Assembly (NCBI GenBank): GCA_946886565.1
Contig: CAMPIX010000001.1
Coordinates: forward strand, 62,001-126,000
Source of the DNA: an uncultured Altererythrobacter sp.
GTDB taxonomy: Bacteria > Pseudomonadota > Alphaproteobacteria > Sphingomonadales > Sphingomonadaceae
Direction: 5' to 3'
DNA: 64,000 nucleotides
Position numbers and translations under genes: made by a program. Of the stretch, positions 28,356 to 36,449 are shown piece by piece. Below the pieces are notes generated by a model. The model was not told the DNA's origin, did not search any database, and was given only the letters and a program-made list of their open reading frames with translations. Numbering within the stretch: the stretch's first letter is position 1; each line of letters opens with the position of its first letter.

Positions 28356-28572
28356 GCCGGCCGCCTCTGGCGCGAGCGGTCGACCAGGCTTCGATGTCGT
28401 CGATATGGTAGCGCCAGGTGCGGCCGTGGAGGCGGCACAAGGGTCCGGTGCCGCGCGCGCGCATCTCCTTCAATGCGGTGAGCGAGAGGCCGAGGTGGAA
28501 GGCGGCCTGCTTGGCGGTGAGGAAGGGGCAGGTTTCGCGCGCCGCCTGCGCGCGCTTGGCGGTGTCGTCCAT
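28348..28572 (-). CDS. AlpA/Xis-like HTH protein, possible recombination directionality factor (RdfS-like)
   Basis: 74 residues from the ATG at 28572; an in-frame ATG at 28632 is an alternative. It has a single winged HTH of the HTH_17/excisionase type (CPFLTAKQAAFHLGLSLTAL) and a wing ending HGRTWRYHIDDIEAW. It overlaps traF. In ICEMlSymR7A the small excisionase RdfS is encoded at the start of the operon that runs through traF and a transglycosylase gene to the relaxase; the order here is the same. Excision activity itself is an inference. Confidence 0.7.
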   Translation of the reverse strand: MDDTAKRAQAARETCPFLTAKQAAFHLGLSLTALKEMRARGTGPLCRLHGRTWRYHIDDIEAWSTARARGGRHD

Positions 28573-28752
28573 GAATCTGTGTCCGGCTGGCGGCCACGGG
28601 ATTGCGCCGCTCGGGACGGGTCTGGCGACCATGGGCCGGCTCGGGCAGGGTCGAAAAACGGCCCCCCCGGAAATCGACCCCCTTCCCCCGGGGCCGAGAA
28701 CCTTCGCCGTTCGGCTCCCGCGCCGGGGGGAGGCGCGGGAGCCGGTTCGCGA

Positions 28753-29073
28753 TCAATCGGCGGGGTTCCAGATGATCGCGAAAGCGTCGTCGTCGTCCTG
28801 GCCGGCGGCGCGGCCGAGATTGGCGTAGAGCCGGCGCGGCCCGAACTCGGGGGCGGCGAGCGACAGCGACACATAATCGTTGCCGGTGGTCTCGCTGCGG
28901 CGGTTCCAGCCGGCGCCGACCTCGACGCCGTTCGCCATCACCCGATAGTCGGGCTGACGGTCGTTGGCCTTGCGGACGTTGGGCACGATCTCGACGTCGG
29001 TGCGGATCGAAAGCGTTTTGAGCTGGCCCTTGAAGCCTTCGCCGCTGCGGGTGACATAACCGATTGCAGACAT
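28753..29073 (-). CDS. DUF736 family protein
   Basis: 106 residues from the ATG at 29073 with AAGGAG upstream. It shows the typical DUF736 sequence: MSAIGYVTRSGEGFKGQLKT, DYRVMANGVEVGAGWNR and the C-terminal AFAIIWNP. DUF736 proteins are small, conserved on alphaproteobacterial plasmids and ICEs, and of unknown function. The 180 bp between it and the HTH gene may hold the promoter of the excision/transfer operon. Confidence 0.85.
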   Translation of the reverse strand: MSAIGYVTRSGEGFKGQLKTLSIRTDVEIVPNVRKANDRQPDYRVMANGVEVGAGWNRRSETTGNDYVSLSLAAPEFGPRRLYANLGRAAGQDDDDAFAIIWNPAD

Positions 29074-29256
29074 GATGCGTCTCCTTGAGTTCTCGCCCCG
29101 AACCGTTTCCGGGCGATGGGCGGACCTTGAGGGACGGTCGATGCGGGGTCCGCGAACCGGCAGGCCGGAGCGCCAGCGGAGGACCGGAGCCGCAGGGTTA
29201 TTTGAGAGCGAAGCGGCCGCGAGGAGCCCGTGGCACACGGGCGGGGAAATAACCCG

Positions 29257-30384
29257 TCAGGCGATGGTTTTGCGGGCGTCGCGACCGTTCCAGGTCAGCG
29301 CCCCACGAGCCGATGACGGGGCGGGCGGACGTGCCGGAGACGCCTGCCTGGACTCGTTGACGCCGCGCGCGGGGGCTCGGGCAGCCGACGAAAAGGCGAG
29401 CCTCACGCGCCGGATTTTCCGCGGATGCCTAGCGCGTTTCGACCGTAACATGCGCGAGTTCGTGGACGGGGGCGCGAGCCGCGAGCGCACGGTTTCGCCG
29501 CTGACGCCGCCGGTCACGCTGACGATGGCGGCGTGCGCGCCGGGTCCGACCCGCCAGACGTGCAGGTCGGTGATCCGGACATCGCCTTGGCCTTCGACAT
29601 GCTCGCGCACCTCGTTCTCCAGATGCGGATCGGCGGTGTCGAGCAGAACCGCAGCGGTGTCACGCAACAGGTTCCACGCCCACACCGCGATCACCGCCGC
29701 GCCGACGATCCCCATCACCGGATCGAGCCATACCCATCCGAGATAGGCGCCCGACAGCAGGGCCGCGATCGCAAGCACGGAGGTCAGCGCATCGGCGAGA
29801 ACATGGACGAAGGCGGAGCGCAGATTGTTGTCGTGGTGCCGCGCGGAGTGGTCGTGATGGCGATGCTCGTGCTCATGTCCGTGCGCATGGCCATGCCCGT
29901 GCCCATGATCGTGACCGTCGTGATGGCCGCCCGCCAGCAGCAGCGCGCTGACGATGTTCACGATGAGGCCGATGACGGCGACGACCGTCGCCTCGGTGAA
30001 TGCGACGGGACGGGGATCGAACAACCGCCCCACCGATTCGACGCCGATGCCGATCGCGACGAGCGCCAGCGCCAGCGCGGAGGCGAAGCCGGCGAGATCG
30101 CCGACCTTGCCCGTCCCGAAGGTGAAGCGGCGGGTGCGGGCATGGCGTTTGGCGAATGCGTAAGCGCCCGCCGCGACGGCGAGCGCGCCGGCATGGGTGG
30201 CCATGTGGAAGCCGTCGGCGAGCAGCGCCATGGAGTTGAAGATCGTGCCGGCGATGATCTCGCCGACCATCATCACCGCCGTCAGCGCGACGACCCATAA
30301 AGTGCGCCGCGCGTTGTCGTCGTGGCGCTCGCCGAGAAAGACGTGATCGTGGGTAAGGTCCGCGACCTGTTCGTCGAATTGCAT
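29257..30384 (-). CDS. dmeF: DmeF-type cation diffusion facilitator, C-terminus altered by an apparent frameshift
   Basis: 375 residues from the ATG at 30384 (GAGG upstream); an ATG at 30399 overlapping dmeR is possible. The N-terminal THDHVFLGERHD is typical of DmeF. Six membrane helices with the metal sites (LADGFHMATH and FVHVLADALTS) and a His-rich loop (HDGHDHGHGHGHAHGHEHEH) follow. It exports Co/Ni-type divalent ions. After GETVRSRLAP the frame runs into about 65 non-homologous residues. In the next frame the expected ending VHELAHVTVETR appears and stops at 29429. A one-base change in the G5 run (29468-29472) explains this. Confidence 0.85.
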   Translation of the reverse strand: MQFDEQVADLTHDHVFLGERHDDNARRTLWVVALTAVMMVGEIIAGTIFNSMALLADGFHMATHAGALAVAAGAYAFAKRHARTRRFTFGTGKVGDLAGFASALALALVAIGIGVESVGRLFDPRPVAFTEATVVAVIGLIVNIVSALLLAGGHHDGHDHGHGHGHAHGHEHEHRHHDHSARHHDNNLRSAFVHVLADALTSVLAIAALLSGAYLGWVWLDPVMGIVGAAVIAVWAWNLLRDTAAVLLDTADPHLENEVREHVEGQGDVRITDLHVWRVGPGAHAAIVSVTGGVSGETVRSRLAPPSTNSRMLRSKRARHPRKIRRVRLAFSSAARAPARGVNESRQASPARPPAPSSARGALTWNGRDARKTIA

Positions 30385-30395
30385 GGAATCCGTCC

Positions 30396-30671
30396 TCATT
30401 TGGCGTAGCGCCGCACCGCCGCGATCAGCTCCTCGGCACCCGCCGCGCGCTGGGCGTCGCTGAGATCGGGCCGCGCGACATGCTCGCGGACATGGTCCTC
30501 GACGAGCTCGTCCATGAGCCCGTTGATCGCGCCGCGCGCACCCGCGACCTGATGAAGAACGGACGCGCAGCCCGCCTCCTCTTCGATCGCGCGCTCGATC
30601 GCGGCGATCTGCCCGGCGATCCGCCGGACGCGCGCGATCAGCTGAGTCTGGTTGGAAGAAGTGTGCGCCAT
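30396..30671 (-). CDS. dmeR: RcnR/CsoR/FrmR-family metal-sensing repressor, DmeR-like
   Basis: 91 residues from the ATG at 30671. All-helical DUF156 fold: TQLIARVRRIAGQIAAIERAIEEEAGCASVLHQVAGARGA has the DNA-binding Arg and the conserved Cys, and HVREHVA provides later ligands. It is just upstream of the CDF gene, the known dmeR-dmeF arrangement for Co(II)/Ni(II) response. An operator-like repeat overlaps its start codon, which suggests autorepression of the pair. Confidence 0.85.
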   Translation of the reverse strand: MAHTSSNQTQLIARVRRIAGQIAAIERAIEEEAGCASVLHQVAGARGAINGLMDELVEDHVREHVARPDLSDAQRAAGAEELIAAVRRYAK

Positions 30672-30686
30672 AGGGTAGCCCCCTAT
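30669..30686. promoter_or_regulatory. RcnR-type operator overlapping the dmeR start
   Basis: The inverted repeat ATAGGG (30670-30675) and CCCTAT (30681-30686) has a short GC-rich core. An A/T-flanked G/C tract of this kind is the known binding pattern of RcnR/FrmR-family repressors. Confidence 0.5.
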
Positions 30687-30890
30687 ACCATATGGGCTAG
30701 TTGGCAACGGCGAGTTTGGCCAGCAGCGTCATCGAAGGAATGCCGTCGACGATGACTTGGATGCGATGATCGGGCAGTCGGCGCTGCTCCGAAGGCGGTA
30801 TGCCGACCTTCCATCGCGCGGTTCGGCTGGTTCAGCGAACCGCGATGCCGCGTCCCCCGTCCCTATCGGGACCGGGGCGCGGCCGATTTT
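30687..30890. other. Intergenic stretch upstream of dmeR
   Basis: No convincing gene. On the minus strand a short open stretch ends in RIQVIVDGIPSMTLLAKLAV and a stop just before the dmeR promoter. It has no start and may be the 3' scar of a lost gene. A hairpin around 30855-30880 (GTCCCxxxxCCTATCGGGAC type) could end transcription of the neighbouring gene. Confidence 0.3.
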
Positions 30891-31334
30891 TCAGGTGCCG
30901 ATGCGAAGCGGCGGGATCGCAAAATCCGCGGCATCGAAATTGGCGATGATCGCTTCGTAGGAACCGAGCGCTTCGGCGGTATGACGGCCGATCATAACGT
31001 AATCGTCCTCGCTCGCGCCGAAGGATCGCGGCTCGCCGTCGCCCGTGAACACGACGCGCTCCGGATCCCACAGGCCGGGATAGCTCCCCGACCAGCGCGC
31101 GAACGGCAACTTATGCGCGACGCAGAAGGCCTCGAGATGATCGACGCGGCCCCAGGCGACCTCGTGCGCATGAAGCGTAAGCGGTGCCGCATCGGGGAAC
31201 TGGCTCGCGTCGAACGGCGGGCCGTCCCATTCGAGCGACAGGCCTTCGTCGGCGATCAGATCGGCGAGCGTTTCCCGCCGGCTGGCGGCAAGCGTGCCGC
31301 CGATGGCGATGGTGACGGACACACGGTCGGCCAT
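30891..31334 (-). CDS. Conserved hypothetical protein of the plasmid/ICE backbone
   Basis: 147 residues from the ATG at 31334 with AAGGAG upstream. No signal peptide or membrane helix. It reads as an alpha/beta protein (MADRVSVTIAIGGTLAASRR; LTLHAHEVAWGRVDHLEAFC; then GEPRSFGASEDDYVMIGR). I do not recognise a named domain. It lies downstream of the parB-like gene on the same strand and has good start signals, so it is a real gene. Confidence 0.7.
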   Translation of the reverse strand: MADRVSVTIAIGGTLAASRRETLADLIADEGLSLEWDGPPFDASQFPDAAPLTLHAHEVAWGRVDHLEAFCVAHKLPFARWSGSYPGLWDPERVVFTGDGEPRSFGASEDDYVMIGRHTAEALGSYEAIIANFDAADFAIPPLRIGT

Positions 31335-31441
31335 GATAGTTCTCCTTTTTCCCGCGCCCCGAGGCCGAACGGCCGAGGCGCGCGGCCGGATTTTGAGGGT
31401 CGAGAAAGCGGGGAGCGGCGACTAACCGCTCCCCGACAGGC

Positions 31442-33277
31442 TCACGCCGCGAGCGGCACGGTGTCGGCCCCGTCGTCAGAGTCCGGCGGCGCGACCGCCG
31501 CGCCCGGCGCGGTCGGGTCGGGCTCGTCGTCGCCGCCCGATTGCGCTTCGATCTCGCGCGCGGCCTCGGCCTTGGCGTGGGCCGCGACCGTGCCGACGCC
31601 GCCGCGCGCGGTGTAGGCGGCGGGCGGGAACGCCATCCAGCGCGGCACCCACCCCTCGACCTTGGCGCGGCCATTCTCGCCCGCCAGATGATCGCGGATG
31701 ATGCGCTTCATGGTCTTGGTCTTCTCCTGGGCGTTGGCGGCGGCGACATTTTCGCCCGCGACCTCGGCGACGATCCGGGTCAGCACCTCCTTGTCGCGGA
31801 GAAGCGCGAAGAAGGCGTCGTCCGCCTGCCAGTATCGGGTCATATCGACCCCGATCTCGACGCCGACCGCCTCGACGGCGGCGCTTCCCGCCGCCAGCGT
31901 CTCGCCGATAAGACAGGCGATCACCTCCAGAACGACGTTGTCGGGCAGGTCGAGCAGCCGCTGGAACACGCCGACCAGACCGTAATCGTCGCCGTTGCCG
32001 CCGGTGACGGTGGGTTCCTCGGGCGAGAAGCCGAGCACCAACAGCACCGCGCGGCGGCGCTCGTCGAACGCGGTTTCGGCGACGCAGGTCTCGACGCTCT
32101 CGCGCACATCGTCGTTGCGCGTCGATTGCGGCTCGGGGGCGACGCGCCACAGGTGCGAGCCGACGATCGCATGGGCGACCATCAAGCGCAGCGCGACGCC
32201 GCTGTGCGTCGTGAGCGCGGCGCGCACGGCGGCGTGACGATGCAGGTCGATATAGGTCTGCATCGTGCTGGTCAGCTCGGGGCGAGCGGGCTTGTGGCCG
32301 GTGCCGGTAGCCTCGGCCTTGGCGAGCCGGGCGGCTTCGCGGCGGCTGACATAGCCTTCGTGGACGATCACCTCGCCGCTCGACCGCACGTCGAGATAGA
32401 CGCGCCCGCCCTTCCTTTTGCCCGCCTTCTCATACTCCCACGTCGCGAAATGCTCGTCGGGCGGGACCACCACCGCATCGGCCCAGCCCGCCTCGATCGC
32501 GGCGGCGCGGCGCGCCTCGACGGCTTCGTTCTGCGCGGCCCAGAAGGCATCGGCGTCGGCGAAATAGCGGTCCTCGCCGAACAGGTCGGCGATGGTGGCA
32601 AGGCCACTCGCCTCGACGTCGAACAGGGCGTGGGCCGCGCAGACCGACGCGCCGCCGAACAGCCAGCCCTTCAATTGATGGCCGGTCGGCAGATAGGCTT
32701 CCGGGTCGTCGGCGAGCGCCAGCCACGCCTTTTGCTGGCTCTTGCTGGCGAGCGTCAGATGGCGGACGGTCGCGGCGTCGATCTCCTCGCGCCGGTAGAG
32801 GTCGCGGATGCGCGGCAGCAGATTGCCGAGCGCGAGCACACGGCGGACGGTCAGGTCGGGCAATCCGAAGGTGGCGGCGATCTCGTCCACCTTGCGGCCT
32901 TCCTTGACCAGCCGGGTGAAGCTCTCCCACTGGCTTACCTCGTCGGCGTCGAGCCGCGCCATATTCTCGATCATCGAGGCTTCGATCGCGGCGGCGTCGT
33001 CGCCGTCGTCGAGGATGGCGCAGGGCATCGGCTCGGCGTCGGGGTCGCCCCCCGAACGGCGCTCGTCGGCGACGATCTTGGCGGCGTGGAAGCGGCGGCT
33101 CCCGGCAACGATCTCGAACTGGCCGGGTCCGCAATTGGGGCGGACGATGACCGGCTGGATGACGCCCCGCGCGCGGATGGTCGGCAATATGTCCGACACG
33201 TCGGGGGCCTTTTTGCCGTAGCGCATATTGGCCTTGCTGATCGACAGCTTGTCCAAGGGGATAAAATCGAGTTTCAT
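31442..33277 (-). CDS. ParB/RepB-type nuclease-domain protein
   Basis: 611 residues from the ATG at 33277 with AAGGAG 8 nt upstream. The N-terminal ParB domain is visible as MKLDFIPLDKLSISKANMR, DILPTIRARGVIQPVIVRP and the GSRRFHAA box. A HTH region follows (DEIAATFGLPDLTVRRVLALG). The long acidic C-terminal part is typical of the large ParB-like proteins on plasmids and ICEs. No ParA partner is in the window, so a transcriptional or nuclease role is as likely as partition. Confidence 0.85.
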   Translation of the reverse strand: MKLDFIPLDKLSISKANMRYGKKAPDVSDILPTIRARGVIQPVIVRPNCGPGQFEIVAGSRRFHAAKIVADERRSGGDPDAEPMPCAILDDGDDAAAIEASMIENMARLDADEVSQWESFTRLVKEGRKVDEIAATFGLPDLTVRRVLALGNLLPRIRDLYRREEIDAATVRHLTLASKSQQKAWLALADDPEAYLPTGHQLKGWLFGGASVCAAHALFDVEASGLATIADLFGEDRYFADADAFWAAQNEAVEARRAAAIEAGWADAVVVPPDEHFATWEYEKAGKRKGGRVYLDVRSSGEVIVHEGYVSRREAARLAKAEATGTGHKPARPELTSTMQTYIDLHRHAAVRAALTTHSGVALRLMVAHAIVGSHLWRVAPEPQSTRNDDVRESVETCVAETAFDERRRAVLLVLGFSPEEPTVTGGNGDDYGLVGVFQRLLDLPDNVVLEVIACLIGETLAAGSAAVEAVGVEIGVDMTRYWQADDAFFALLRDKEVLTRIVAEVAGENVAAANAQEKTKTMKRIIRDHLAGENGRAKVEGWVPRWMAFPPAAYTARGGVGTVAAHAKAEAAREIEAQSGGDDEPDPTAPGAAVAPPDSDDGADTVPLAA

Positions 33278-33365
33278 GGGTCTGCTCCTTCGTGAGCGCC
33301 GGTCCCGTGACTGATGAAGCGGACGCGGGACCGGCTTTCGGGTGAGCGGCGGACGGCCGCCCGCG

Positions 33366-33797
33366 TCAGCCGCCGCCTTCCTCGGGCGGCGGAAGCTCGG
33401 TGGATGGGCGGGCGCGCTCGGCGGCGCGCAGCGTGGGTTCGGCGGCGCTGATCGACCCGGCCCGGCGCGCGGCGTCGGCCCAGACCGACAGCGGCAGGGC
33501 CGTCTCGAAACACAGGTCACGCTCGACCGCGAGGCCGAAGGGTAGCCGCAGCGCCTCGATCTCCGTAAGGCTGAAACCGCCAAGCTCGGGACAGCCGAAG
33601 CCGAGGTCGGCCAACCCGAACAAGGTGTCGCCGTCGGCGTCGAGTTCGGTCGCGAGCCATGTCGCCGCGCCTACCGGGTTGAACAGCTTGACCACCGGGG
33701 CGGGGTCGGGTTCGCTCCCGCCGTGCTGCATGGCGTCGCGATGCGCGATGGCGTTGGCGCGGAGCGCCGCGCGTTGGTCGGGGGTCAACAGCATCAT
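33366..33797 (-). CDS. DUF2958 family protein
   Basis: 143 residues. Recognisable DUF2958 sequence: MMLLTPDQRAALRANAIAH, PVVKLFNPVGAATWLATELD, FGLADLGFGCPELGGFSL and the LRLPFGLAVERDLCFE block. The family is common next to ArdC-like antirestriction genes on mobile elements; its function is unknown. Its start overlaps the upstream 76-aa gene by 4 nt, consistent with one operon ardC-76aa-DUF2958. Confidence 0.85.
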   Translation of the reverse strand: MMLLTPDQRAALRANAIAHRDAMQHGGSEPDPAPVVKLFNPVGAATWLATELDADGDTLFGLADLGFGCPELGGFSLTEIEALRLPFGLAVERDLCFETALPLSVWADAARRAGSISAAEPTLRAAERARPSTELPPPEEGGG

Positions 33798-34024
33798 GGG
33801 GCATCCTTTCGGGCGGCGAACAGATCGAGCTGGTTGCGGGCGTTCGTGTCGAACAGCCCAAGGTCGCAGGGGCGCTGCGGCTTTTTCGGCTCAAGCGGAG
33901 CGGCGGCGCGCCATTCGAGCCGGTCGCGCGGGGTGATCGGCTGGACGCCGGGAACGAGGGTCTGCGCGCCGATTGGCGTCGCCTCGACCGCGAAACCCGC
34001 TTGGGGTGGGGTCGTGCGGGTCAC
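33794..34024 (-). CDS. Small hypothetical protein between ardC-like and DUF2958 genes
   Basis: About 76 residues if translation starts at the GTG at 34024, which overlaps the ardC stop as GTGA; a GTG at 34033 is the alternative. The conserved-looking part is VQPITPRDRLEWRAAAPLEP and the C-terminal CDLGLFDTNARNQLDLFA. It is coupled to both neighbours by 4-nt overlaps. Function unknown. Confidence 0.6.
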   Translation of the reverse strand: MTRTTPPQAGFAVEATPIGAQTLVPGVQPITPRDRLEWRAAAPLEPKKPQRPCDLGLFDTNARNQLDLFAARKDAP

Positions 34025-35079
34025 GCCGCGCACCGTTCGGATGCGGCAACCGCCATCGCGCCGTCCTCGTCCTGTGCGCCGCTCGCCCCGCGACTCTGCT
34101 CGGGACAGGCATGGCGCGCGAGCAACCAGTCGGCGGCTTTTGAGGCGGCGCTGGCGGCGCGGAAGATCGCGCGATTGTCCTCGCGCAGCACCTCAAGCCA
34201 AGCGCCGAGATAGTCGGCGTGGCGGACGGTGGGCGTGATGCCGAGCGCGGCGCAGAGGAACGCCGATCCCATTTCGGCGATCAGCTCCTCGCGGGCGTAA
34301 TCCTTGCTGCCGAAGCTGGTCGCAAGCTTGCGCGCGAGCCGCGACGGGTGGCCGGTGGCATGGGTAAGTTCGTGAAGGCAGGTCCGGTAGTAGTTCACCT
34401 GCTCGAAGAAAGCGGGCTGCGGCGGCACTTGGACGAAGTCTTGGGCGGGAACATAGAACGCGCGGTTGCCGCCGATACGAAAATCGACGCCCGAGGCGGC
34501 GATCACGCTTTCCGCGACCGGCACGATTTCGCGCTCGGGCAAGGGGACGGGGTCGGGCGCGAGGCCGGGGCGCAGCCCTTCGCATTGCGCGACGTTGAAC
34601 ACGGTGAAGCGTTTGAGGAAGGGAATGGCCTTGGCGTCGCCGCCCTCGCGCTCGGCGCGGCGTTTCTCGGTCGCGGGGGTGAAGCGGTCGGCATAAACGA
34701 CGGTGGTGCCGCGCTCGCCCTTGCGGACGCTGCCGCCCGCCTCCAACGCCTGCTTGAAGGTCAGCCAGCTTTGCGACGGATAGCCGTGCTCGATCACCGC
34801 GCCCCACAGGATGAGGATATTGACCCCCGAATAGGTCCGCGCGGTGAGCGCATTGCGCGGGAGGCCCGCCGCGACGCCGCCCGCGTCGGGCGATGCCGCC
34901 CAGGGCTGGACCCACGGGAAGCGCCCGGCCTCAAGCTCGGCAAGGATGCGGGCGGTTACTTCGTCATAGAGGCTGGCGCGCGCCGGTTCGGCATTGGTCG
35001 CGGTGTCGCGCTTCGCGCCGCCTTGGGCGGCGCGGGTCCGGCGCTGGCCGCGCGCGCTTGGGGTTGAGGTCTGGCGCAT
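34021..35079 (-). CDS. ArdC-like antirestriction protein (DUF1738, zincin-like)
   Basis: 352 residues. The N-terminal ssDNA-binding ArdC domain begins SLYDEVTARILAELEAGRFPWVQPW and includes NALTARTYSGVNILILW. The C-terminal zincin-like metallopeptidase carries HELTHATGH with the third ligand in ELIAEMGSAF. Such proteins protect incoming plasmid or ICE DNA from restriction. Near the C-terminus the peptide ACPEQSRGAS is encoded by an inserted repeat element rather than by the ancestral gene. Confidence 0.88.
   Translation of the reverse strand: MRQTSTPSARGQRRTRAAQGGAKRDTATNAEPARASLYDEVTARILAELEAGRFPWVQPWAASPDAGGVAAGLPRNALTARTYSGVNILILWGAVIEHGYPSQSWLTFKQALEAGGSVRKGERGTTVVYADRFTPATEKRRAEREGGDAKAIPFLKRFTVFNVAQCEGLRPGLAPDPVPLPEREIVPVAESVIAASGVDFRIGGNRAFYVPAQDFVQVPPQPAFFEQVNYYRTCLHELTHATGHPSRLARKLATSFGSKDYAREELIAEMGSAFLCAALGITPTVRHADYLGAWLEVLREDNRAIFRAASAASKAADWLLARHACPEQSRGASGAQDEDGAMAVAASERCAA
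34088..34111. repeat. REP-like element inserted in the 3' part of the ardC-like gene
   Basis: On the minus strand the core is GTCCCGAGCAGAGTCG, a variant of the CCTGAGCGAAGTCGAAGG-type element scattered through sphingomonad genomes. It is translated in frame as PEQSRG. A related copy is at 35212-35236. Confidence 0.5.
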
Positions 35080-35761
35080 CGCTCGTCTCCCGCCCCGCCC
35101 AAAATCCGCATGGCCGCCCCGGAAAAGCGGGGGTGGGCGGCACCCAGGCGACCGGAGAGGCCCGCCGCGAGCGGCGGCGGCACCCGCAGGGCCGCAGCGA
35201 AGCGAAGGAGCCGGTCCGGAGCGAAGTCGAAGGGCCGGCTTGCCGCCGACGCGGGCGGGCCTAACCGGGAGCGCCGCCCACGCCCGCTTGACGGGAAGGC
35301 CTCAAACAGCGCCGCCGCGCGTGCGCGGCGTCGACTGGCAAGCGGCCGCACGCGGCCGCCCGAACAAGGAGGGGCGCCCCGGCGGCGCGGCCGGATCGGC
35401 CGAAGTCGACCGGGCTTCGAGGACGGAGGGGACCTGTCGTCCGTCCCGAAACCGGGCGCGAGGCCCGGACGCAAAGCCGGAGCGCCCGCGGGGCCGCGAT
35501 CAAGCGCCGCGCCCCGGCAAGCTTCGCGCCGCCGGAGCGCGTCCATAGCCCCGCGCCGCTAGGGGCCAGCTCCGCTGGCCGCGCCAGCGATCGTCACCGT
35601 CAGGCCGAGAGCCGCGAAGCGGGGCTCGGGGGCGACGGGCGAAGCCCGAGCCATAGAGCGCGGTCGCGCCGACCTCAGGCGCGAGGCGCCGGAAGAACGG
35701 GGAACAGTGTGGCGAGCTGGATTTTGAAGAAGCGCAAGCCGACAAGTGGCCGAGCTATCGA
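35080..35761. other. 682-bp GC-rich region without a supported gene
   Basis: Many open frames cross this stretch, but all are Arg/Ala/Pro-rich GC artefacts without domains or good start signals. It contains a REP-like repeat at 35212-35236 and separates the backbone block (ardC side) from the mer-like cluster, so it may be a junction between modules. Confidence 0.5.
35212..35236. repeat. REP-like element
   Basis: The core CCGGAGCGAAGTCGAAGGGCC closely resembles the CCTGAGCGAAGTCGAAGG elements common in sphingomonads. It is a second member of the type found inside the ardC-like gene. Confidence 0.5.
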
Positions 35762-35989
35762 TCAGGGCGCGCAGCAGCCCGGCCGTTCGCCGCTGTCGCC
35801 GGCCTCCTGGATCGGCGGGCACGGCACGTCGCCATAGGAGCAGAAGACGCAGCAATCGCCTTTGTTCGGGCGCAACAGTGTTTCGCAGTGTGGACAGTCG
35901 TAGAAGAACTGGCACGCGTTGGTGGGCATCGTCTCTGTCGAGGACTGGCCGCAGCTCGGACAGGTGAGCGTCGAGACAAGCTGCATCAT
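35762..35989 (-). CDS. GDCCVFCSYG motif protein of mer clusters
   Basis: 75 residues from the ATG at 35989, overlapping the merT stop by 4 nt; upstream open frame belongs to merT in another frame. Two zinc-ribbon-like CxxC pairs (CPSCGQ, CPHCET) precede the hallmark GDCCVFCSYGDVPCPPIQ. This motif names a small protein family that accompanies mercury resistance genes. It ends with a CC pair (ERPGCCAP). It probably binds Hg(II) or helps transfer it; the mechanism is not known. Confidence 0.88.
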   Translation of the reverse strand: MMQLVSTLTCPSCGQSSTETMPTNACQFFYDCPHCETLLRPNKGDCCVFCSYGDVPCPPIQEAGDSGERPGCCAP

Positions 35990-36381
35990 GCGCCTCCAAG
36001 CATCCGCATCAAAGGCTGCTCGATGAAGCCCCAGATCGACGAGATGCCTACAATGACCGTGGCCACACAGAGCATGGCGAACGTAGCTCGGGCGGGTGGA
36101 GAGACCGTACATGCAGCAGCGGCACATGCGCGTCGCTTGCGCGCGTAAAGAAACCAGCCCGCTGCTACCGCGACCATGGCCGCTACGGTCAGCGGCCAGT
36201 GGAACGGAACCACTGCGGCGAGACCGCCAGCGCCAACGCCGACGGCTCCGAGCGCGAGCGGCAAAATGCAGCAAGCGGTCGCGGAGAAGAGCGCCCCGAT
36301 GCTGGCCAGGGCGCCAAGGCTCGCCACGCCCCGATCAGCATCGCTCAGGCGCCGCGCGGGCGTCGAAATTCCGTCAATCAA
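35986..36381 (-). CDS. merT: Mercuric transport protein MerT
   Basis: 131 residues from a TTG at 36381 with GGAGA upstream. A longer frame from a GTG at 36417 is rejected because that codon lies inside the promoter. Three membrane helices. The first carries the vicinal Cys pair in SATACCILPLALGAVGVG, the Hg(II) entry site of MerT, and a second Cys pair is on the cytoplasmic side (RRACAAAACT). It imports Hg(II) for reduction. It is divergent from merR across a shared operator. Confidence 0.85.
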   Translation of the reverse strand: MIDGISTPARRLSDADRGVASLGALASIGALFSATACCILPLALGAVGVGAGGLAAVVPFHWPLTVAAMVAVAAGWFLYARKRRACAAAACTVSPPARATFAMLCVATVIVGISSIWGFIEQPLMRMLGGA

Positions 36382-36407
36382 CCGTCGTCTCCATCTAGAT
36401 TCGCTGT

Positions 36408-36438
36408 TATGTGCCACCTGTAGTCACTACAGGTTCAA
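36408..36438. promoter_or_regulatory. MerR operator and divergent mer promoter
   Basis: The perfect dyad ACCTGTAG-TCA-CTACAGGT occupies 36416-36434. For merT (minus strand) a -35 TTGAAC (36433-36438) and a -10 CACATA (36408-36413) are 19 bp apart, the classic MerR-activated geometry. merR starts 12 bp further on the other side. Confidence 0.85.
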
Positions 36439-36449
36439 GCAGTTTCTTC

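Noticed and set aside
31541..33295. 584-codon plus-strand frame opposite the ParB-like gene
   Set aside because: No domain signature; the ParB motifs on the minus strand explain the sequence.
35080..35760. Several long open frames of 80-196 codons on both strands
   Set aside because: They are Arg/Ala/Pro-rich, have no family motifs or ribosome binding sites, and reflect high GC content.
36382..36417. GTG at 36417 as merT start
   Set aside because: The codon overlaps the -10 region of the MerR promoter and would precede the transcript.
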